Shown: in pieces, positions 1-5,032 of the stretch
How the letters are laid out: each line of letters begins with the position of its first letter
Position numbering within the stretch: position 1 is the first letter of the stretch
Origin: Patescibacteria group bacterium
Lineage (GTDB): Bacteria > Patescibacteriota > Microgenomatia > UBA1400 > PJMF01
Direction: 5' to 3'
Assembly (NCBI GenBank): GCA_018816485.1
Contig: JAHIVL010000089.1
Location: 1 to 5,119, forward strand
DNA: 5,119 nucleotides
Notes under the pieces: model-generated
Database searches by the model: none
Told to the model about the DNA's origin: nothing
What the model saw: the letters and a program-made list of their open reading frames with translations, nothing else
Translations under genes and position numbers: made by a program

Positions 1-1440
1 GTGATTACTTGCTTTCCAGTCTCTCGAGACTGTACCGTATTCACCTTCTATAAACTCGCTTCTCCAAATAGAAGCATCATTTATATCAGTTGTTAGTGAA
101 CGATCTGCATCACCCCTGCCCTTAAAGATATCCATACATACATCAACCCCAGGAATAATAACCGGTGATGTAATTTGAATTGGCGCTTCAGTTGGTGTCA
201 CAGACAAAAAATTAAGATCTAAATATAGCGCATGAAGAGAGGACTTGACTGAAGATAATGTTCCTACTGCTATATAACCAGTGTAAATATAATGAGAATT
301 AGACGGGTAAGCTACCCTGTGAACACAGTTCCACTTGTTTGTGCCAATTATGGGGTCTCCAGAAAAATTAAATTGACCATAGCCCGCATCAGGCCACGGT
401 TCTTGTGGTAATCCCGGGCAATATATTCCCATTGCATATTTCTGATCTGGTGTTGAAAAGATAAGCGGAAGATTTTGCTCTCCTTGTGAGCTTGGAGTGA
501 AGGCAGCAAGATTATTTGTTGTGGGATCATATTTCCAATAAGAAGTAAATTCATTGGTCATATAACCCGTAACGAATTCAAAAACTGCAAATTGATGTGG
601 TCGAGGCATAAAATAATCAGTAGTGTAGATAATAATATTTGGGAGATTTTTATATCCAATGGTGACTATTTTTTTTATTAAATATTCAGAAACAATTGTG
701 GTGTTGACCGCCTCTTGGTGAATTTCTGGTGATTTCCAATATGCTGGAGAAATAATTGTTGTAACGGAATTTTCAGTTGTAGAAATATAATTAGGGACAC
801 TTGAGCTGGTTGGTCCAACAGCATCATCTAGCGATCCGGCTTCTGTAGGATTATAGTTTTCTCCTTCACCGTCTAGCTGGCTTGCAGACTGAAGTTCGCG
901 ACCGTGATCCCATGCATTAATGAATTCTTTGCCTTTCCAAATCACCGAGTCAATGGCGCCAGCATTACGAGTGCTTGAACTAATGACTATTGTCGAGCCA
1001 TCAAATTCCCCGGAGATGCTGTAGTTTGGATTTGGAGGATCACCTATAGTTTTTGGAAAGCCTATTTGAATTGGAGTTTGATTGTTTTTATCCAATGTAT
1101 AAACATAAAAAGTATGAAATTGGTTGCGTAAATATTCAGGAATAGTAACAGCAAAGCCATGGTTACCGGCAATATTTAAGGTAGCATTTACATCAGGGCG
1201 AAAAATATTCGCTGAATAATTACCAAGGATATATCCATTATCTTCAACCTGAACATATATTTCGATGGGTGTATCTGGAGTATCTGAATTATAAACCCAA
1301 CCCTTTAGTGTCCAGTCAGATTCATCTATTCCATCAAAATTTCCAACTAGTCCTGTTGCTAACGCATTTCTAGAACCAATAAAAACAAGAAATGAGAAGA
1401 TAATCCCAATCATTAACAGAGTAGTAGATATTTTTTTCAT
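1..1440 (-). CDS. Secreted multidomain protein with dockerin-like C-terminal segment (3' end outside window)
   Basis: The frame is open from an ATG at 1440 to base 1, giving 480 residues without a stop. Residues 1-28 form a signal peptide: K2-K3, a hydrophobic stretch at about 7-22, and a cleavage site after N-A-L-A. Residues 30-118 look like a beta-sandwich repeat (LVGNFDGI, TLKGWVYN, RPDVNATLNIAGNHGF) of a kind I recall from secreted CPR proteins. Residues 160-215 carry a striking motif, N-A-W-D-H-G-R-x-L-Q (175-184) followed by Y-N-P-T-E-A-G (196-202), which I cannot tie to a named family. C341 and C372 could form a disulfide. A Thr/Pro linker (414-430) leads to residues 439-480, where D444-x-D446-x-S448 with D455 follows calcium-loop spacing of dockerin type I; the expected second loop lies outside the window. 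It is probably exported, and may bind a surface or carbohydrate. No catalytic triad is evident. Upstream is only a poor GAGAA Shine-Dalgarno candidate. Confidence 0.85.
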   Translation of the reverse strand, partial: MKKISTTLLMIGIIFSFLVFIGSRNALATGLVGNFDGIDESDWTLKGWVYNSDTPDTPIEIYVQVEDNGYILGNYSANIFRPDVNATLNIAGNHGFAVTIPEYLRNQFHTFYVYTLDKNNQTPIQIGFPKTIGDPPNPNYSISGEFDGSTIVISSSTRNAGAIDSVIWKGKEFINAWDHGRELQSASQLDGEGENYNPTEAGSLDDAVGPTSSSVPNYISTTENSVTTIISPAYWKSPEIHQEAVNTTIVSEYLIKKIVTIGYKNLPNIIIYTTDYFMPRPHQFAVFEFVTGYMTNEFTSYWKYDPTTNNLAAFTPSSQGEQNLPLIFSTPDQKYAMGIYCPGLPQEPWPDAGYGQFNFSGDPIIGTNKWNCVHRVAYPSNSHYIYTGYIAVGTLSSVKSSLHALYLDLNFLSVTPTEAPIQITSPVIIPGVDVCMDIFKGRGDADRSLTTDINDASIWRSEFIEGEYGTVSRDWKASNH

Positions 1441-1648
1441 TTTTAAAAGTTCTCAATAGTCTTGCTCTAATAAAAAATCTTAGAGCCCTATCTTTTGGAA
1501 TTTTATTTAAATAGTCTTTTTCACCCCAACTAATCATACCAAATCTTATCAAATCTGTTGGCACAAGTGGACTATGTTAGAACTTTTTTTATGAATAAAA
1601 ACTTTTGTCTTCAATTAAGCTAAGATCAATAAGAATTTTTTTTGCCTT
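1441..1648. other. AT-rich spacer between transporter 3' end and secreted-protein gene
   Basis: This 208 bp gap follows the transporter stop and precedes the secreted-protein start, both on the minus strand. I see no GC-rich terminator hairpin. An AT-only palindrome (TTTTTAT-GA-ATAAAAA, near 1586-1601) lies after the transporter. A minus-strand frame from about 1564 through 1440 is open and overlaps the start of the secreted-protein gene out of frame. It reads plausibly (ISWGEKDYLNKIPKDRALRF) but matches nothing I recognise. It could be the remains of a gene 3' end or chance. No convincing -35/-10 pair was found for the secreted-protein gene. Confidence 0.5.
1464..1486. repeat. Perfect 7 bp inverted repeat upstream of the secreted-protein gene
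   Basis: GCTCTAA (1464-1470) and TTAGAGC (1480-1486) are exact reverse complements around a 9-base loop. The repeat lies 24-46 bp before the ATG at 1440. No T-run follows on either strand, so it does not look like an intrinsic terminator. It could be an operator for a dimeric regulator or a hairpin in the mRNA leader. Its role is inferred from position only. Confidence 0.45.
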
Positions 1649-2830
1649 TTATTTATTAAAGTTATTTTCTTTTTTTAAAATTTTCCAAAGAATAATGAGA
1701 GAAACAAATCCCAAAGGTTGCAATATCAACAATGCTTTAGCAGGACTTAATAGATCAGCCATTAATCCCAATAAAAATGACAATAGTGCAAAAGCAATGC
1801 TTCCACCTAAAGAATTTAGAGATTCCATAGTTGATCTTTGTTCCTTTGTATATTCTTTTTGCATTAATGTGCTTCTAGATGTTGTTCCTGCCCCAAAAAA
1901 TAAAGAATTTGATGACATTAAGAATGGAGATAAAACAGTGGGATATATAAGTGCGATCGTATTGCTGACGAGGGCGTATATTTTTCCTCCCATAAGGATT
2001 TTAAGTGCACTAAACTTTTTAATCAGTTTTCCACCGAAATAAAAACTCAATGTGGCGCCAATGTTTGACAGAGCTTGTGCTACTCCTATTGCCCAAATTG
2101 GCCACAAGGTTGCAACAAAAGCTGAGCGGAATTGAAAACCAGCCTCTCCTTGTCCATAACCAATGATTGATGACAAGCTAAGCATTCTTAACCTTTTATT
2201 AATTTTAAAACCCCTTAGCGCTTCTTTGAGGTGAGAGTAAACATTTCCCCCACTGGTCGATTTAATAGTTTTTGGTTCAACAATCTTTAGACTGATGAAT
2301 AAGCCTACGATGGCAGGAATTACAGATAGCCACATAGCCCATGCAAAAGACCAGTGTGCTATCAAACCGCCCGCAATAGCTGTTATTGCCAAGCCAACTT
2401 GTTCAGCTGAGCCTGTCTTACCGTAAACTTCGGAATATTCTGCTTCTTGTTTAGATTCTGCTAGAGTGTCATGTAGTAAAGCTTGATTGTTGCCACTGTA
2501 AAATGCTCTTGCTAGGCCTTCCAGTATTGCACCGATAGCAAGTATCCAATAAGAACCACCCACTGCATAAAATAAAACTGAGATTAATGTTGCAAAAGCA
2601 CCCAATACTAAAGTCTTTTTTCTTCCAATCAAATCTGAAAAGATTCCTGTTGGGATTTCCAATAATGCTGAAGAAAGCATGATGATGGAAAACACACTGG
2701 CTCCTAGCGCATAAGAACCAGTCACTTTGACAAAGTAAATGATTAGTATGGGAAAATAAAATCTAAAGCTAAGAAAAAAGTTAAACCAAGCTAATAATTT
2801 AATGTTTTTATGATTATTTCGAATTTTCAT
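1649..2830 (-). CDS. Major facilitator superfamily (MFS) transporter
   Basis: This 393-residue membrane protein has the usual length for a 12-helix MFS carrier. Hydrophobic segments recur throughout, for example at about 13-33, 43-60, 76-90, 95-110, 145-182, 238-266, 284-304 and 342-384. MFS motif A lies between helices 2 and 3 as G62-I-F-S-D66-L-I-G69-R70-K-K. The string YSGNNQALLHDTL (111-123) in the helix 4 region resembles the S-G-x-x-x-A-L-L-x-D signature of many drug-efflux-like MFS proteins. A basic loop at 196-215 (HLKEALRGFKINKRLR) joins the two halves. The likely role is proton-coupled export or uptake of a small solute; the substrate cannot be read from sequence. The start is the first ATG of the frame, with no Shine-Dalgarno before it and TATAAA/TAAGAT-like boxes a few bases upstream. 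It lies 83 bp from the 87 bp palindromic element and 171 bp from the GNAT gene, so it probably has its own promoter. Confidence 0.92.
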   Translation of the reverse strand: MKIRNNHKNIKLLAWFNFFLSFRFYFPILIIYFVKVTGSYALGASVFSIIMLSSALLEIPTGIFSDLIGRKKTLVLGAFATLISVLFYAVGGSYWILAIGAILEGLARAFYSGNNQALLHDTLAESKQEAEYSEVYGKTGSAEQVGLAITAIAGGLIAHWSFAWAMWLSVIPAIVGLFISLKIVEPKTIKSTSGGNVYSHLKEALRGFKINKRLRMLSLSSIIGYGQGEAGFQFRSAFVATLWPIWAIGVAQALSNIGATLSFYFGGKLIKKFSALKILMGGKIYALVSNTIALIYPTVLSPFLMSSNSLFFGAGTTSRSTLMQKEYTKEQRSTMESLNSLGGSIAFALLSFLLGLMADLLSPAKALLILQPLGFVSLIILWKILKKENNFNK

Positions 2831-2913
2831 TTATTTATATCTTACTCGACTTATGATTTTATTTCACTCTTTTGGCTAAAAAATATTAGTGAATATTGAG
2901 AACTTGTTTATTG

Positions 2914-3005
2914 TTAGTTCGAATCCAACCGTGGGTAGCGCTGTTATTAGGATGCTTTCTTGAGGGGAAAATATGGATGTCTCACTGGAACGATTTTCGA
3001 ACTAA
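2914..3005. repeat. Imperfect palindromic element, copy 1 (full)
   Basis: TTAGTTCGAA (2914-2923) and TTCGAACTAA (2996-3005) form a perfect 10 bp terminal inverted repeat. Inside it, CCGTG (2929-2933) can pair with CACTGG (2983-2988) with one bulged base. The middle is unrelated to that of copy 3. The right arm at 2980-3002 matches copy 3 at 22 of 23 bases. The span from AGTTC to GAAC is 87 bp (2916-3002), the same as in copy 3. The right edge overlaps the GNAT stop codon (3002-3004). It may be a recombination-site-like or REP/MITE-like element. The repeat is directly visible; its nature is inferred. Confidence 0.75.
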
Positions 3006-3553
3006 AGTCTTTTTAACCAAGTATTAGCATCACCACCTCTGCCATATTTTTCGACAATGAAGCCTCGATTCTCATCACAAAGATGATCATAAAATCCCCA
3101 ACTAGCCTTATATCGTGGACCACTATGAACAAGTAGATATTTTTTACCTTCTGCTTTGGCAGTGTTACATATACCTTCAAATAATTTACGACCAACACCA
3201 CCACCCCTAAAGACTTTACTGTCAACAAAAGCATTTAACAGCTCAACAGATTCTTCTGGATCAATATCATGAAAATGGGTCACCATATCTGGATCTGGTG
3301 ATGAGAAGGCCATACAACCAACCACTTGTCCTGATGGGGTTTTGGCAACAATGTATTTGCGTTTTCTGCCATACTCGTCTGCTTCACCTCTCATATAACC
3401 TTTTATAGAAGCTATCTCATCTTCAAGGATTTGTCTAGTGTAACGATCCCAAACATGTTGCCGTAAAATAGAATCAAACTGATCAATGTCAGGCTCAATA
3501 AGTGGAGTAACCTCGATCTGCATTCGAGAAACTAACTCTTGTTTGCTTGACAT
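3002..3553 (-). CDS. GNAT-family N-acetyltransferase
   Basis: This 183-residue soluble protein has the length of a single GNAT domain, which transfers acetyl from acetyl-CoA to an amine. Residues 66-83 (KYIVAKTPSGQVVGCMAF) form the central beta strands. The acetyl-CoA pyrophosphate loop (motif A) is clear at R116-G-G-G-V-G-R122, in the R/Q-x-x-G-x-G/A pattern. It is followed by helix KLFEGICNTAKAEG and strand KYLLVHS (138-144). RYKASWGFYDHL (147-158) is the motif B region, where Tyr often acts as general acid. The acceptor substrate is unknown. I chose the ATG at 3553 over M11 because an extended -10 box sits 6 bp before it and M11 has no Shine-Dalgarno. Palindromic element copy 1 overlaps the stop codon, and a repeat arm lies 97 bp upstream, so this gene is a self-contained module. 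The nitroreductase gene is divergent. Confidence 0.88.
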   Translation of the reverse strand: MSSKQELVSRMQIEVTPLIEPDIDQFDSILRQHVWDRYTRQILEDEIASIKGYMRGEADEYGRKRKYIVAKTPSGQVVGCMAFSSPDPDMVTHFHDIDPEESVELLNAFVDSKVFRGGGVGRKLFEGICNTAKAEGKKYLLVHSGPRYKASWGFYDHLCDENRGFIVEKYGRGGDANTWLKRL

Positions 3554-3559
3554 AAGAGG

Positions 3560-3587
3560 ATTATAACAACAAGACTAAAACTGTCTC
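3560..3587 (-). promoter_or_regulatory. Predicted leaderless promoter of the GNAT gene
   Basis: On the minus strand, TGT-TATAAT is a perfect -10 hexamer (3560-3565) with the extended TGn element. It has a GAGACA -35 candidate (3582-3587, 4 of 6 to TTGACA) at 16 bp spacing. Only six bases (CCTCTT) separate the -10 box from the ATG, so transcription should start at or next to the A of the start codon. No Shine-Dalgarno can fit. The same arrangement precedes the gene at 4532-5005. Confidence 0.65.
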
Positions 3588-3645
3588 TCTTTAACTATAA
3601 TATAAAAAAGTATTTGGCGTATCTTTAGGTATTATACTAATGCTT

Positions 3646-3672
3646 GTTATCTCACTGGAGCGATTTTTGAAT
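3646..3672. repeat. Solo right arm of the palindromic repeat, copy 2
   Basis: GTTATCTCACTGG then AGCGATTTTTGAAT (3646-3672) matches copy 3 at 25 of 27 positions. The differences are A to G at 3660 and C to T at 3672. The left arm expected 87 bp before its end (near 3586) is not recognisable. This is therefore either half an element or one with a fully diverged left arm. It lies in the divergent spacer between the GNAT and nitroreductase genes. Confidence 0.75.
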
Positions 3673-3764
3673 TGTTTCAGCAGTCTATACCCCTGCCTCC
3701 GATCATAAGAAAAAATATAAATCGAATTATTAATTTGATACTATCAATACCATATTTATCTAAG

Positions 3765-3783
3765 TGATAAAATAATAGTAAGT
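3765..3783 (+). promoter_or_regulatory. Predicted extended -10 promoter of the nitroreductase gene
   Basis: TG-A-TAAAAT (3765-3773) fits an extended -10 element (TGnTATAAT with one mismatch). The usual start site would be near 3780, leaving a leader of only about three to five bases before the ATG at 3784. TAATAG (3773-3778), five bases before the ATG, is an alternative. No Shine-Dalgarno sequence is present. TTGATA at 3735-3740 is too far from the box to act as its -35. Confidence 0.4.
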
Positions 3784-4446
3784 ATGGATACAATCAATTG
3801 CCTGAGAACAAGAAGAAGCGTCAGACTTTTTAAGGAAGATCCGATTCCAGAAGAAATATTAAATAAAATAATTGAGGCAGCAGAATATGCCCCATCTTCA
3901 AAAAATACTAAACCATGGGAATATTTTATTTTAAGAGGAAAAGAAAAAGCGAAAATTTGTGATATTGTTGTTGAGGAATATCCAAAAAGAGGTAAGCCTT
4001 TTCGCAAGAGAGAAGACATTCAACCAAAAGCCCAAGCATTAGATACAAAGAGTATTGAAAAATTCCGTGATGCCACCGTAATGACCAATGTTGGAAGTAT
4101 TCTATTTATTCGAAAAGCACCGGTTTTAGTTTTAGTGTTTAACAAAGCTCCATACACTGCCGGTGAAGAAAACGTTATTAATGAAATCGACAAAGAAGCT
4201 CTTTTGGCTCATACGGTTGAGATTGAAAGTTGTTCGAACTTTGTTTTAAGTATTTTATTGGCAGCTCATGATTATGGGTTAGGTGCCTGTTGGATTGCCG
4301 ATGCTAACTTTTGTAGGTACAAAATTAAAAAATATCTTGGCACAAAAAACGATTTAGTAGCTGGTGTTGTTCTGGGATACTCAAAGCAATCTATTCCACC
4401 AAAAAAAATTGAGATTGAAAAAATAAGTTATTGGACTGAAGACTAA
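3784..4446 (+). CDS. Nitroreductase-family FMN-dependent oxidoreductase
   Basis: This 220-residue protein has the length and motif order of the nitroreductase (NfsB/FRase I-like) fold. Near the N-terminus, R8-T-R-R-S-V-R-L-F-K17 is the basic motif that contacts the FMN phosphate. A36-P-S-S-K-N-T-K-P-W45-E-Y is the second conserved FMN/substrate motif. G165-L-G-A-C-W-I-A-D173 is the C-terminal glycine-rich FMN-binding segment, followed by L-V-A-G-V-V-L-G-Y (191-199). Such enzymes are cytoplasmic homodimers that use NAD(P)H to reduce nitroaromatics, quinones, flavins or other electron acceptors; the substrate here cannot be told. A Lys/Arg-rich insert (about 68-96) sits where family members vary. 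It is the only plus-strand gene in the window and is not in an operon. Its stop is immediately followed by the remnant at 4447-4503 on the other strand. Confidence 0.92.
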   Translation: MDTINCLRTRRSVRLFKEDPIPEEILNKIIEAAEYAPSSKNTKPWEYFILRGKEKAKICDIVVEEYPKRGKPFRKREDIQPKAQALDTKSIEKFRDATVMTNVGSILFIRKAPVLVLVFNKAPYTAGEENVINEIDKEALLAHTVEIESCSNFVLSILLAAHDYGLGACWIADANFCRYKIKKYLGTKNDLVAGVVLGYSKQSIPPKKIEIEKISYWTED

Positions 4447-4503
4447 CTATAGATTTTTTACCCAAGTCTTCGCCACTCCAAAATCTCGCTTCATAAAACA
4501 ATT
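4447..4503 (-). pseudogene. Possible 3'-terminal remnant of a GNAT-like gene
   Basis: On the minus strand an 18-codon stretch after an in-frame TAA reads NCFMKRDFGVAKTWVKNL and ends in TAG (4447-4449). Its end, A-K-T-W-V-K-N-L-stop, parallels the GNAT gene's A-N-T-W-L-K-R-L-stop. The last 30 bases agree at about 22 positions. The rest of such a gene is not found between here and the next gene. It may be a trace of an older acetyltransferase module that was replaced or deleted. Its short length leaves chance or convergent similarity open. Confidence 0.35.
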
Positions 4504-4509
4504 TTAGGG

Positions 4510-4535
4510 CTAGCATTACCTGAGAAATTAGCTAG
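4510..4535. repeat. Weak inverted repeat at the 3' end of the 157-residue gene
   Basis: CTAGC (4510-4514) and GCTAG (4531-4535) are reverse complements around a 16-base loop and overlap the TAG stop. The stem is short and no T-run follows. This is at most a feeble termination or stabilising hairpin between the two convergent genes. Confidence 0.2.
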
Positions 4536-5005
4536 GGGAGCAGGTCTCTTGCAACAATCAATCGGATACGGGCGTTAGATCTTTCCGAATAACTTCCAAA
4601 TGAACTTTCTCTGCTTGACAAGTCATCAATTAATTTTTGGTACTGATCTTTGCTAGAAAAAATAATCGCTTCTGCTTTTTCGTCAGTTAACAAGGCTGGT
4701 TGGATGCCATTTATTTCAATTGCGATAATGTCTTCCTTTCCATCTTCAATTAAACAAACTGCGTGAGCAAGTTCAAACCGAGTTGCACGATTTTGAGGAG
4801 ATTCACCGAACAATCTACCGTCGTTTTTTAGTTGGTTGATAGCCTGATTATATGCAACAATTTTTGCTTGTGGTGCGTCCAGACCTTCTTCTTCAAGCTT
4901 CTGTGCATTTAGAATTGTTAATTCCAAAAAAATAGAGGGTTTCCAGCCCTTTCTTTGTAACAGTTCTTGGGTTTGAGTTAATCTCTCAGTAGTTCGAGAC
5001 GACAT
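4532..5005 (-). CDS. Hypothetical soluble protein, 157 residues, family not recognised
   Basis: I do not recognise this protein. It has no signal peptide or membrane segment and looks cytoplasmic. Residues 1-62 are charged and probably mostly helical (RTTERLTQTQELLQRKG, then NAQKLEEEGLDAPQAKIVAY). Residues 77-105 (FELAHAVCLIEDGKEDIIAI) suggest a helix followed by a beta strand. Residues 107-157 are polar, with a Ser-rich stretch (SSRESSFGSYSERS, 130-143) and a final RIRLIVARDLLP. C84 is the only cysteine and no metal or nucleotide motif is evident. The ATG at 5005 is chosen because an extended -10 box lies 6 bp upstream, as for the GNAT gene. Both proteins begin Met-Ser-Ser. The gene lies between the GNAT-like remnant and palindromic element copy 3, so it appears to be a separately acquired accessory gene. 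Uniform codon use and a clean promoter make a real gene likely. Confidence 0.75.
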   Translation of the reverse strand: MSSRTTERLTQTQELLQRKGWKPSIFLELTILNAQKLEEEGLDAPQAKIVAYNQAINQLKNDGRLFGESPQNRATRFELAHAVCLIEDGKEDIIAIEINGIQPALLTDEKAEAIIFSSKDQYQKLIDDLSSRESSFGSYSERSNARIRLIVARDLLP

Positions 5006-5011
5006 GAAGGA

Positions 5012-5020
5012 ATTATAACA
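5012..5020 (-). promoter_or_regulatory. Predicted leaderless promoter of the 157-residue gene
   Basis: On the minus strand TGT-TATAAT, an extended and perfect -10 element, ends six bases before the ATG at 5005, exactly as in the GNAT gene. The two regions share TTGTTATAAT and ATGTC. The region where a -35 box would fall (about 5034-5040) has no good match and overlaps the left arm of palindromic element copy 3. The TGn extension may compensate. Transcription should begin at the start codon. Confidence 0.6.
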
Positions 5021-5032
5021 AAAGGCATCAAA

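Larger units (their letters stand above)
3554..3783. other. Divergent intergenic region between GNAT and nitroreductase genes
   Basis: These 230 bp contain the GNAT promoter at the left edge, repeat copy 2 in the middle and the nitroreductase promoter at the right edge. A short GC-richer patch (CCCCTGCCTCC, 3690-3700) stands out in otherwise AT-rich sequence. Read on the minus strand it ends an open stretch M-I-G-G-R-G-I-D-C-stop just outside the repeat arm. This is too short to call a gene. Confidence 0.4.

Noticed and set aside
348..554. Minus-strand open frame of 68 codons
   Set aside because: It lies wholly inside the secreted-protein gene in another frame, and that gene's own frame is open with domain-like sequence throughout.
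1586..1601. Rho-independent terminator after the transporter gene
   Set aside because: The palindrome is entirely A/T apart from the two-base centre and has no GC stem, so it would not be a stable terminator hairpin.
1605..2042. Plus-strand open frame of 145 codons
   Set aside because: It lies mostly antisense to the transporter gene, whose MFS motifs are clear, so it is a shadow frame.
2913..2937. tRNA 3' end: GTTAG-TTCGAAT-CCAAC resembles a T arm, followed by CGTGGGT-A like an acceptor strand
   Set aside because: One T-stem pair is mismatched and no D arm, anticodon arm or 5' acceptor strand is found in the preceding 70 bases. The same bases are better explained as the left arm of the palindromic element, since AGTTCG-RR-TCCA recurs at 5033. 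A tRNA-derived attachment site remains a minor possibility.
2914..3005. Canonical integron attC site
   Set aside because: The fold is similar, but the outer boxes read AGTTC...GAACT and the required RYYYAAC/GTTRRRY core is not matched. No integrase gene is in the window. I report it only as attC-like in shape.
3690..3718. Minus-strand open stretch M-I-G-G-R-G-I-D-C-stop just outside repeat copy 2
   Set aside because: Nine codons are too few to support a gene or a remnant, and no similarity to a neighbouring gene was seen.
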